The translations under genes and the position numbers were made by a program. A stretch of DNA of 64,000 nucleotides from assembly GCA_030278955.1 (NCBI GenBank), contig JAOANR010000003.1, positions 20,545,050 to 20,609,049 of the forward strand, given 5' to 3'. Below the pieces are notes generated by a model that was given only the letters and a program-made list of their open reading frames with translations, was not told where the DNA came from and searched no databases. The DNA comes from Hygrophila difformis (Eukaryota; Streptophyta; Magnoliopsida; Lamiales; Acanthaceae). This document shows positions 1 to 9,928 of this stretch, one piece after another. Positions within the stretch are counted from its first letter, which is position 1. The number at the start of each line of letters is the position of its first letter.

Positions 1-120
1 GAAGTTTTTAAAAATATCTAGACGTATTCAAGCCAGATTTTAAAAAGTTCTTAAAAATTTTGATGTATTCAATAGTGTATGAATTTTCTTTTTCTATAGT
101 TTTTTCAGTTTTTTTTTTAC

Positions 121-873
121 GGGGCGTTTGGTTTGGGATATCATGAATGCCCCCTTGGGAATCTTTAGGAGGGAATGACACATGGTTTATTTTGATGGGA
201 ATTTGATTCCCTTGTAGAAGCCAGGTAATCTAAGATTATTAGGCATGTTTTATTTCATCTTACATTAAATTGTCTTTTATACCCTTTAAAATTTTAAAAC
301 CATACATCAACCCATTTAAAACTTGACCATTTTTTTTTATTTTAGGAACTCTAGAAAACGTATCAAGCCTCCAGTTCATTATTTTAGTAACCATTTTATT
401 AATTTATTTTTATTCTTTTTGTGGTTATTGAGTTTTTGAACACTTTTCGATGCATTTCACTGTATACAGTTTGCACATTATATAAAATTGTAATAAACAA
501 GTAGATTTAACTCATTGCAAGGTACAATTATCTTCCAAATATAATGCAACATATGATAATTTACGAAATGCAAATTTATAGAGGATGCAGAAGAAATATT
601 GTATTGAATGAGAAATAAGCTGCATGAGAACTATTAAACTATAATTTTGAATTAAGGGCATTATGGTCTATTCCTGTCATGTAGGAATCCGAGATTCCTA
701 ACCCAACCAAACGCGGTAATCTTAAAATACCAAAAATTCGCACATAGGAGATCGAGACACAGCCCCAGGGCTATGAAGTAAGATTCCTAGCAATATGAAA
801 TTTCCGACAATCTTACATTCACAACAATCACATTTTCACTGGCAATTCAAGATCCCTTCAACCAAACGCACCG
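121..873. mobile_element. Non-autonomous DNA transposon, copy A (GCGTTTGGTT-type termini)
   Basis: The left end begins GGGGCGTTTGGTTT and the right end finishes CAACCAAACGCACC, so the ends are imperfect inverted repeats. A second, inner copy of the inverted end (CCCAACCAAACGCGG) lies near 690-705. There is no coding capacity and the interior is AT-rich. The right half (about 680-873) resembles the right half of copy B at 12450-12587 (matching blocks around GAGATTC, AACCAAA and AATCACATTT), so A and B belong to one family. No convincing target duplication is visible, so the superfamily (hAT-like or Harbinger-like) is left open. Confidence 0.6.
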
Positions 874-1427
874 GGGGCATTTGGTTCGGGGAATCTAAAA
901 TTCTCATTGGCTAGGGAATGAAACATGTCAATGTTTGGTTCGGAGCATGATTCATGTAGGAATGTTGAGTATTTTTCGTGGGAATATGATTCCCATCTGG
1001 AGGACAGGTAATCTTAGATTATCACCTCCACTTTACCTACTTTTATATTAATTTAACTTTTATACCTTCACTTTTTATACTTATTTTATTTTATAAATTT
1101 AGATATTTGTATTCTAAAAAATAATAAAGATATGAAATTGAATTTTAAAAAATCAGTTGAAAATTTTTAAATTCTTTAAACATATTTTTAATATATATTC
1201 TCATATTTTCTTAAAATTAATTTATCTTCTATATACAAAATAAAAATAATAAGGATTTAGAGACATTAAATAAGTAATTATATACAATAAATTACATAGA
1301 AAGGATTTTCTATATTTTTAAAATAAATCTGCTTTAATATTTTCTATTAAGTAGCAAAATGACATATTAATAACATTCGTCCAATTGAAATTCAAGGACA
1401 TTATGGTAAATTAGTTAGAATTGAAAA
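874..1427. mobile_element. Non-autonomous DNA transposon, copy B, left part (split by the gypsy array)
   Basis: This part starts GGGGCATTTGGTTCGGGG, directly next to the end of copy A. It is interrupted at 1427 by the three-LTR array and resumes at 12450. The distal end (CCGACCAGATGC, near 12586) is the degenerate inverted complement of this start. It is AT-rich and has no open frame of note. Confidence 0.6.
1423..1427. repeat. Target-site duplication GAAAA, left
   Basis: GAAAA directly precedes the TG of LTR 1 and recurs directly after the last CA of LTR 3 (12445-12449). The three-LTR array therefore has the boundaries of a single integration. Confidence 0.85.
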
Positions 1428-3946
1428 TGTAATACCCGAAAAAAATCCGAAATTTACGAATTTGGATTTATTTATCGAAATCGAAATAATTCCGAGAGAG
1501 TGGAATTAAATATTTCGGATAATCGCGACTCGGGATAGATGTATCGAATTATCCCAACAATCTCGGATAATTCATATTATGATTTTTAAGAGATTAAAAA
1601 TCATAATATTAAAAAAAAAAAAAAAATATTCGCAGGCTGGTGTCCGCGCGGTGGCCGCGCGGTGCGCGCCACCAGCACGCCACCCTGCTGTTATGAACAA
1701 AGTCATAACGCCCATGCGTTTCTTGCCATGAATTCGGTGGTGGGCGATTCCAAACGACTCCAAATTGAATTTCAAGCATTGAGGGACGTTGTGGGGTGCT
1801 TGACAATGATTATTGGGTGCATTAAGACATCAACAAATCAGTTATGAGGCTATATGATCACTTGAGGGAATCCTATGAAGTCATGTGGAGTAGTGGGGGT
1901 TTTGGATGAGGGTTGAGGGAGTTAAGTCAGGGGTTATGGAGCTAAATTCGTCCCCTCACATCCCTAGCATCCTATGACAGTCATTGGGCTATTCCCCACC
2001 TCTATAAATACCCTAGTCATGCCTCCATTCCACCCATTTGCACTTAAGAAGTTTCATAGTGAGAGTGGTGAGAATTCTTGAGTTGTGCTTCACTTGGCAG
2101 AGAGTTGGACGTGTTCAAGTGATCCAATCCATTCTTCTAAGGTTAGGTAAGAGTTCTACTTCATTCCATTGGTTTTAGATTCGAGTTTGTTGCCCTAGAA
2201 CTAAGAATTCTTTCGACAACTCCAAAATAGATTCAATCGGAGGGAGGTGTTGATTCGTGGGGCTGTTCGGACGATCTCGGGGATTCTACCAAGGGGAATT
2301 TCGATCCTAAACTCATCTCAAGTAAGTTAGTATTGTGCACGTCGATTTTTAGGAGTTTTGGTTGAGTATAACCCGAGATATAGGTTTATCTTCTCATTTG
2401 ATAGAATCTGCCAAATAGGGTTTCCTATGACCAATTTTATTGTTCTGTGAATTCGACCATGATCCGTACATTTTTAGGAGAACCTTCCAAAATGAAACTT
2501 GTTCCTAATATCCTAAAGATGCTCTCTGTAAATGTTTAATATTTTTGGACATGTTTTGGTCACCCAAATTCGATCTGGTATTTTCTGCGTATAAGTTAAC
2601 AGATTTAATGTATGTATGTAGTCAGTTTTGTTGTTCGATTCACTCTTGCCTATGATCGTTTTTAGTGCTTGATGTCTTCATGAAACTTGTTCTAATATGT
2701 GTCTAGAACATCCCTGTAAAATTTCATGATTTTTGGAGCATGTATGAAATTGTTATGAATTTTTGAACTCACTATGGTCGAATTTACTGAAGTATGCGAA
2801 ATTGTAAATCAATAGCTTTCTGAAATCGATTAAAATGACCAGTTTAGAGTCCGAATTTTGAGATGGCTATTTCTATGAAAAATGCTTATTTTGATGATTC
2901 CTAGCCACTGTAATTTTTCCAGAATTTTTAAAAATTTTTTACTGCATTTTTAAATGCGATTTCGAAAACTGCCACAGTGTTACCTTTAATCGGTAAATGC
3001 TATTTTGATTATTCGATGAACTATGAGTCGAGTGTTACTCATTTTTGAAGAATATGGATTCTGGAAATGTGGAGATATTATGAAATGATAAAATGTGGTT
3101 TTAAAACTTTGTAAGTTTTGATCGAGTGGGATGCCCAATGTGGTGAAAATTATGTCGCCCCCTCTTTTGTAGCCAAAACGGCATTGATTATTGTGATGTA
3201 TGAGTCTATACTCCTAGATGTATCCGTATGGGTTATCTAGGGCTCCGGAGTGTGTCTGTATAGGGTCCGCTGCATGCACTTACCTCGTGGGTACGAGTCC
3301 CAGAGGTTGATCCCAAGGGTTCGTCCCTAGGATATGTTTGAGTCCTTGTGGGTATAAAGTCCCAAAGGTTGGTCCTGTGGGTTCGTCCCTAGGATATGTT
3401 AATGGGGTGTCCTCGATCATAACTAACATTGGTAAAATATTCGTGGAATATGTGTAAGAGATTTTAAATTAATTTATTTATTCGTCTTTTTTAATAAATA
3501 TATTATTTTGTATACTCTCCTAAAAACTTTTAAAATTCGTTGTGCTATATATTAACTTACTCAGTACCGTTGTACTGATAAGATATGTTGTCTCTATTTT
3601 TTTTTCAGATGTGGAAGATTAGCGCATGGCATTTTACCATTTGGGATGGGAATTTCCGAAGACTTGTCGCACTTAATTTTTTTTAAATTCTTTTACGAAT
3701 TCTGAACTCATGTTTGGCCTTGCTTGGCCCTTACTGAGCTTCCGCACTGTTTTTAAATTATGCATGTTAGACTTAACTCTGATTTAAAATTCGGGCACTG
3801 TTTGAATGGTTTTAAATTATTTTTCTAAATTATTGATACAACTTAGCCTTAGCATCTTCTCAAGTGAGCTCGAAATGGTTCGCGTCTTGCTTGGGGAGGT
3901 GTGGCGGTGGCATCCCGGCCTGGGTTATCAAATCCGGGGTGTTACA
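1428..3946 (+). repeat. LTR 1 of the gypsy array
   Basis: It begins TGTAATACCCG and ends GGTGTTACA. Inside are a 16-A run at 1611-1626, then a GC-rich patch (about 1635-1685) in otherwise AT-rich DNA, a TATA box at 2003-2010, and a near-duplicated block of about 65 bp at 3285-3405 in which GGTTCGTCCCTAGGATATG occurs twice. Confidence 0.9.
2003..2010 (+). promoter_or_regulatory. TATA box of LTR 1
   Basis: TATAAATA in the context CACCTCTATAAATACCC, about 575 bp into the LTR. The same box lies at 6253-6260 in LTR2 and 10501-10508 in LTR3. It is the probable U3 promoter; the start site was not mapped. Confidence 0.6.
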
Positions 3947-3949
3947 GAG

Positions 3950-3962
3950 TGGTATCAGAGCC
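3950..3962 (+). other. Primer binding site (initiator Met tRNA), internal copy 1
   Basis: TGGTATCAGAGCC, three bases after the LTR end, is complementary to the 3' end of plant initiator tRNA-Met, the common primer of plant LTR retrotransposons. Confidence 0.85.
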
Positions 3963-4295
3963 CGGAAATTTTTAAAATATATATATATATATATATATTC
4001 TTATTTTTCGGCCCAATAGAGAGGCCCAAAATATTAAATATTATTTTTAAATATTTTAAATATTATTTCCATGGGAATAAAATTTTATTTTAAAACTCAT
4101 GGAAAAATATATCTCAAAAAAAAAATTCGACAAGTCTCAAATTGTTACTATTATTTTCGGGGGGATGCATTTGCATACATGCATTATTTAAAATGTTCGC
4201 TGATTGTGTTAGATAACATTCTTATTCGGCTTGACCTTGACTTAGGAGCGATAGCTTGAGGCTAATTTATCCTTGGTCTTAGATCTTGATCACAT

Positions 4296-4937
4296 GTGCT
4301 TAGCGTACCTGTTAGTGTTTTGTTCGATTCGGGCGCAAGTTGCTCTTTAATTTTCACGAGGATTATATCTGCCTTAGATCTTCCAGCGCCTAACTTAGGA
4401 ATTCAATTACCATCGGGCAAGGTGATATCATGTTCGAAACGATACGATGGAATCCCGATAGTAATCAAAAACCTAGAATTCTTCGCGAATCTAGTCGAGT
4501 TTGATCTTAGAGATTTCAACGTCATCTTAGGCATGGATTTTCTGACTCAATACAAAGCTGTTATTGAGTGCCAGAAGCAGAATATTTCCTTAGCCAAGAA
4601 TCGAGGGAAGAAGGTGGTGTATTACATGCATCCTCCAAAGAAAAGCACTAAGGTGGTGAATGCCTTGAGGTTCTGTAATCTCATACAAAAAGGCTATCAC
4701 TTATATGCATGCTATGTGCATAACCTCAAAGACGAGGAAAAAAAAAGAGAGAGAAAGAACGACACAATCCAAGTCGTAAATGGATGTCCCGACGTAATGC
4801 TGCCAAAGCGAGAAGTCGAATTTAAGATTGATCGGGTACCTAGAATAGAGCCGGTATCCAAGGTGCCGTTCGAAGCTCTCTACGGACGCAAGTGTCTCCG
4901 TTATGTTGGGTTAAGGATGATAGTTCTGTGGTTGTAG
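4296..4937 (+). pseudogene. Gypsy aspartic protease fragment fused by deletion to integrase end, copy 1
   Basis: The open stretch codes for about 213 residues, but its first codon is GTG and no gag precedes it, so this is a domain fragment. Residues about 5-75 are a gypsy-type retroviral protease: LFDSGAS carries the catalytic D-S-G, and NVILGMDFL is the conserved ILGMD block. A segment like the start of the reverse transcriptase region follows (REVEFKID, then PVSKVP). The next residues, FEALYGRK, belong to the distal part of integrase. Reverse transcriptase, RNase H and the integrase core are thus missing between two adjacent codons near 4865. The frame is then lost (shift near 4890) and ends at a stop. 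It cannot act by itself. Confidence 0.8.
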
Positions 4938-4990
4938 GACTTCAGCTCATTGAGGACATGAGCCGACTAATTAAGGTAGTGTAACAAAAG

Positions 4991-5485
4991 ATGAAGGCCG
5001 CGCAAGATCGTCAAAAGAGCTATGCCGATACGAGGCGACAAGAGTTGGAATTCCAAGTGGGAGACAAGTTCATGCTAAAGGTGTCACCCATGAAGGGGGT
5101 GATGCGATTTGGCAAACGAGGGAAGTTGAGTCCTCGTTACATTGGTCCATACGAGATTTTAGACCGTGTAGGTACCTTGGCCTACCGATTGGCTCTTCCA
5201 CCGGAATTATCACGGGTGCACAACGTGTTTCATGTTTCTCAGCTGAAGAAATATGTGCACGATCCAACTCACGTCTTGCAAACTGATGTGATTGAGCTGG
5301 ACGATGATCTGACGTATGAGGAGTATCCGATCGAGATACTGGACGTCAAAGAAAGAGTTACAAGAAACAAGACCGTGAGAATGGTAAAAGTACTATGGTC
5401 TAATCATGGTACCGAAGAAGCGACGTGGGAATTGGAATCAGATATGAAGCAGAGGTATCCTAACCTTTTTCAACGCGACTCGTGA
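4991..5485 (+). pseudogene. Gypsy pol C-terminus with chromodomain-like tail, copy 1
   Basis: A 164-residue open stretch. Its motifs match the last part of plant chromovirus (Del/Tekay-like) integrase: YADTRRQELEFQVGD, then the GPY/F-type RYIGPYEIL, then LSRVHNVFHVSQLKKY. The end, with VKVLWSNHG and EEATWE, matches the chromodomain-like tail that guides integration to chromatin. Upstream, between 4938 and 4990, the natural frame carries a shift and a TAA stop, so this segment is separated from the protease fragment. The initial Met is internal to the family alignment, so this is a remnant and not a separate gene. Confidence 0.8.
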
Positions 5486-5513
5486 GCAGTTATGGGGACA
5501 TAACTGTAGTTCT

Positions 5514-5526
5514 AAGGGGGGGAGGA
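5514..5526 (+). other. Internal polypurine tract followed by a vestigial LTR start, copy 1
   Basis: AAGGGGGGGAGGA is followed at once by TGTGATACCCCGC, which has the form of a gypsy LTR beginning. The true LTR start lies 152 bp further on. The element therefore looks like a mosaic retaining the 3' edge of a related element. The same structure is at 9764-9776. Confidence 0.6.
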
Positions 5527-5665
5527 TGTGATACCCCGCAGAGAGTCGTCACGCGCCGAGGTAAGAATTTAATTTTCAAACCTCAAATATTTTATGCGTG
5601 TCAATTATTACATGCATTACTATCAGTCCGAGTGCGACCCAACTTCGAGGACGAAGTTGATTTCT

Positions 5666-5677
5666 AAGGAGGGTAGA
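5666..5677 (+). other. Polypurine tract before LTR 2
   Basis: AAGGAGGGTAGA lies directly before the LTR start (TGTAATACC) and is the plausible plus-strand primer. The matching site before LTR3 is 9916-9927. Confidence 0.6.
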
Positions 5678-5678
5678 C

Positions 5679-8196
5679 TGTAATACCCGAAAAAAATCCG
5701 AAATTTACGAATTTGGATTTATTTATCGAAATCGAAATAATTCCGAGAGAGTGGAATTAAATATTTCGGATAATCGCGACTCGGGATAGATGTATCGAAT
5801 TATCCCAACAATCTCGGATAATTCATATTATGATTTTTAAGAGATTAAAAATCATAATATTAAAAAAAAAAAAAAATATTCGCAGGCTGGTGTCCGCGCG
5901 GTGGCCGCGCGGTGCGCGCCACCAGCACGCCACCCTGCTGTTATGAACAAAGTCATAACGCCCATGCGTTTCTTGCCATGAATTCGGTGGTGGGCGATTC
6001 CAAACGACTCCAAATTGAATTTCAAGCATTGAGGGACGTTGTGGGGTGCTTGACAATGATTATTGGGTGCATTAAGACATCAACAAATCAGTTATGAGGC
6101 TATATGATCACTTGAGGGAATCCTATGAAGTCATGTGGAGTAGTGGGGGTTTTGGATGAGGGTTGAGGGAGTTAAGTCAGGGGTTATGGAGCTAAATTCG
6201 TCCCCTCACATCCCTAGCATCCTATGACAGTCATTGGGCTATTCCCCACCTCTATAAATACCCTAGTCATGCCTCCATTCCACCCATTTGCACTTAAGAA
6301 GTTTCATAGTGAGAGTGGTGAGAATTCTTGAGTTGTGCTTCACTTGGCAGAGAGTTGGACGTGTTCAAGTGATCCAATCCATTCTTCTAAGGTTAGGTAA
6401 GAGTTCTACTTCATTCCATTGGTTTTAGATTCGAGTTTGTTGCCCTAGAACTAAGAATTCTTTCGACAACTCCAAAATAGATTCAATCGGAGGGAGGTGT
6501 TGATTCGTGGGGCTGTTCGGACGATCTCGGGGATTCTACCAAGGGGAATTTCGATCCTAAACTCATCTCAAGTAAGTTAGTATTGTGCACGTCGATTTTT
6601 AGGAGTTTTGGTTGAGTATAACCCGAGATATAGGTTTATCTTCTCATTTGATAGAATCTGCCAAATAGGGTTTCCTATGACCAATTTTATTGTTCTGTGA
6701 ATTCGACCATGATCCGTACATTTTTAGGAGAACCTTCCAAAATGAAACTTGTTCCTAATATCCTAAAGATGCTCTCTGTAAATGTTTAATATTTTTGGAC
6801 ATGTTTTGGTCACCCAAATTCGATCTGGTATTTTCTGCGTATAAGTTAACAGATTTAATGTATGTATGTAGTCAGTTTTGTTGTTCGATTCACTCTTGCC
6901 TATGATCGTTTTTAGTGCTTGATGTCTTCATGAAACTTGTTCTAATATGTGTCTAGAACATCCCTGTAAAATTTCATGATTTTTGGAGCATGTATGAAAT
7001 TGTTATGAATTTTTGAACTCACTATGGTCGAATTTACTGAAGTATGCGAAATTGTAAATCAATAGCTTTCTGAAATCGATTAAAATGACCAGTTTAGAGT
7101 CCGAATTTTGAGATGGCTATTTCTATGAAAAATGCTTATTTTGATGATTCCTAGCCACTGTAATTTTTCCAGAATTTTTAAAAATTTTTTACTGCATTTT
7201 TAAATGCGATTTCGAAAACTGCCACAGTGTTACCTTTAATCGGTAAATGCTATTTTGATTATTCGATGAACTATGAGTCGAGTGTTACTCATTTTTGAAG
7301 AATATGGATTCTGGAAATGTGGAGATATTATGAAATGATAAAATGTGGTTTTAAAACTTTGTAAGTTTTGATCGAGTGGGATGCCCAATGTGGTGAAAAT
7401 TATGTCGCCCCCTCTTTTGTAGCCAAAACGGCATTGATTATTGTGATGTATGAGTCTATACTCCTAGATGTATCCGTATGGGTTATCTAGGGCTCCGGAG
7501 TGTGTCTGTATAGGGTCCGCTGCATGCACTTACCTCGTGGGTACGAGTCCCAGAGGTTGATCCCAAGGGTTCGTCCCTAGGATATGTTTGAGTCCTTGTG
7601 GGTATAAAGTCCCAAAGGTTGGTCCTGTGGGTTCGTCCCTAGGATATGTTAATGGGGTGTCCTCGATCATAACTAACATTGGTAAAATATTCGTGGAATA
7701 TGTGTAAGAGATTTTAAATTAATTTATTTATTCGTCTTTTTTAATAAATATATTATTTTGTATACTCTCCTAAAAACTTTTAAAATTCGTTGTGCTATAT
7801 ATTAACTTACTCAGTACCGTTGTACTGATAAGATATGTTGTCTCTATTTTTTTTTCAGATGTGGAAGATTAGCGCATGGCATTTTACCATTTGGGATGGG
7901 AATTTCCGAAGACTTGTCGCACTTAATTTTTTTTAAATTCTTTTACGAATTCTGAACTCATGTTTGGCCTTGCTTGGCCCTTACTGAGCTTCCGCACTGT
8001 TTTTAAATTATGCATGTTAGACTTAACTCTGATTTAAAATTCGGGCACTGTTTGAATGGTTTTAAATTATTTTTCTAAATTATTGATACAACTTAGCCTT
8101 AGCATCTTCTCAAGTGAGCTCGAAATGGTTCGCGTCTTGCTTGGGGAGGTGTGGCGGTGGCATCCCGGCCTGGGTTATCAAATCCGGGGTGTTACA
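5679..8196 (+). repeat. LTR 2 of the gypsy array (shared, central)
   Basis: TGTAATACCCG to GTTACA. It appears the same as LTR1 except for one A less in the A-run. It serves as the 3' LTR of the first unit and the 5' LTR of the second. TATA box at 6253-6260. Confidence 0.9.
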
Positions 8197-8199
8197 GAG

Positions 8200-8212
8200 T
8201 GGTATCAGAGCC
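8200..8212 (+). other. Primer binding site (initiator Met tRNA), internal copy 2
   Basis: TGGTATCAGAGCC, placed as in copy 1, three bases after LTR2. Confidence 0.85.
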
Positions 8213-8545
8213 CGGAAATTTTTAAAATATATATATATATATATATATTCTTATTTTTCGGCCCAATAGAGAGGCCCAAAATATTAAATATTATTTTTAA
8301 ATATTTTAAATATTATTTCCATGGGAATAAAATTTTATTTTAAAACTCATGGAAAAATATATCTCAAAAAAAAAATTCGACAAGTCTCAAATTGTTACTA
8401 TTATTTTCGGGGGGATGCATTTGCATACATGCATTATTTAAAATGTTCGCTGATTGTGTTAGATAACATTCTTATTCGGCTTGACCTTGACTTAGGAGCG
8501 ATAGCTTGAGGCTAATTTATCCTTGGTCTTAGATCTTGATCACAT

Positions 8546-9187
8546 GTGCTTAGCGTACCTGTTAGTGTTTTGTTCGATTCGGGCGCAAGTTGCTCTTTAA
8601 TTTTCACGAGGATTATATCTGCCTTAGATCTTCCAGCGCCTAACTTAGGAATTCAATTACCATCGGGCAAGGTGATATCATGTTCGAAACGATACGATGG
8701 AATCCCGATAGTAATCAAAAACCTAGAATTCTTCGCGAATCTAGTCGAGTTTGATCTTAGAGATTTCAACGTCATCTTAGGCATGGATTTTCTGACTCAA
8801 TACAAAGCTGTTATTGAGTGCCAGAAGCAGAATATTTCCTTAGCCAAGAATCGAGGGAAGAAGGTGGTGTATTACATGCATCCTCCAAAGAAAAGCACTA
8901 AGGTGGTGAATGCCTTGAGGTTCTGTAATCTCATACAAAAAGGCTATCACTTATATGCATGCTATGTGCATAACCTCAAAGACGAGGAAAAAAAAAGAGA
9001 GAGAAAGAACGACACAATCCAAGTCGTAAATGGATGTCCCGACGTAATGCTGCCAAAGCGAGAAGTCGAATTTAAGATTGATCGGGTACCTAGAATAGAG
9101 CCGGTATCCAAGGTGCCGTTCGAAGCTCTCTACGGACGCAAGTGTCTCCGTTATGTTGGGTTAAGGATGATAGTTCTGTGGTTGTAG
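8546..9187 (+). pseudogene. Gypsy protease/integrase-end fragment, copy 2
   Basis: An exact-looking duplicate of 4296-4937, shifted by 4250 bp. It has the same DSGAS protease motif, the same deletion junction before FEALYGRK and the same frame loss. The deletion therefore predates the duplication. Confidence 0.8.
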
Positions 9188-9240
9188 GACTTCAGCTCAT
9201 TGAGGACATGAGCCGACTAATTAAGGTAGTGTAACAAAAG

Positions 9241-9735
9241 ATGAAGGCCGCGCAAGATCGTCAAAAGAGCTATGCCGATACGAGGCGACAAGAGTTGGAA
9301 TTCCAAGTGGGAGACAAGTTCATGCTAAAGGTGTCACCCATGAAGGGGGTGATGCGATTTGGCAAACGAGGGAAGTTGAGTCCTCGTTACATTGGTCCAT
9401 ACGAGATTTTAGACCGTGTAGGTACCTTGGCCTACCGATTGGCTCTTCCACCGGAATTATCACGGGTGCACAACGTGTTTCATGTTTCTCAGCTGAAGAA
9501 ATATGTGCACGATCCAACTCACGTCTTGCAAACTGATGTGATTGAGCTGGACGATGATCTGACGTATGAGGAGTATCCGATCGAGATACTGGACGTCAAA
9601 GAAAGAGTTACAAGAAACAAGACCGTGAGAATGGTAAAAGTACTATGGTCTAATCATGGTACCGAAGAAGCGACGTGGGAATTGGAATCAGATATGAAGC
9701 AGAGGTATCCTAACCTTTTTCAACGCGACTCGTGA
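9241..9735 (+). pseudogene. Gypsy pol C-terminus with chromodomain-like tail, copy 2
   Basis: Duplicate of 4991-5485 at the same 4250-bp offset, with the same motifs and the same upstream frame damage. The only internal-region difference I noticed lies downstream, at 9903 (A instead of G at 5653). Confidence 0.8.
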
Positions 9736-9928
9736 GCAGTTATGGGGACATAACTGTAGTTCTAAGGGGGGGAGGATGTGATACCCCGCAGAGAGTCGTC
9801 ACGCGCCGAGGTAAGAATTTAATTTTCAAACCTCAAATATTTTATGCGTGTCAATTATTACATGCATTACTATCAGTCCGAGTGCGACCCAACTTCGAGG
9901 ACAAAGTTGATTTCTAAGGAGGGTAGAC

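Noticed and set aside
1572..1847. Short open frames on both strands in each gypsy LTR (also near 5.9 and 10.2 kb)
   Set aside because: They overlap each other, include a poly-Phe tail from the A-run, and are simply carried by all three LTRs.
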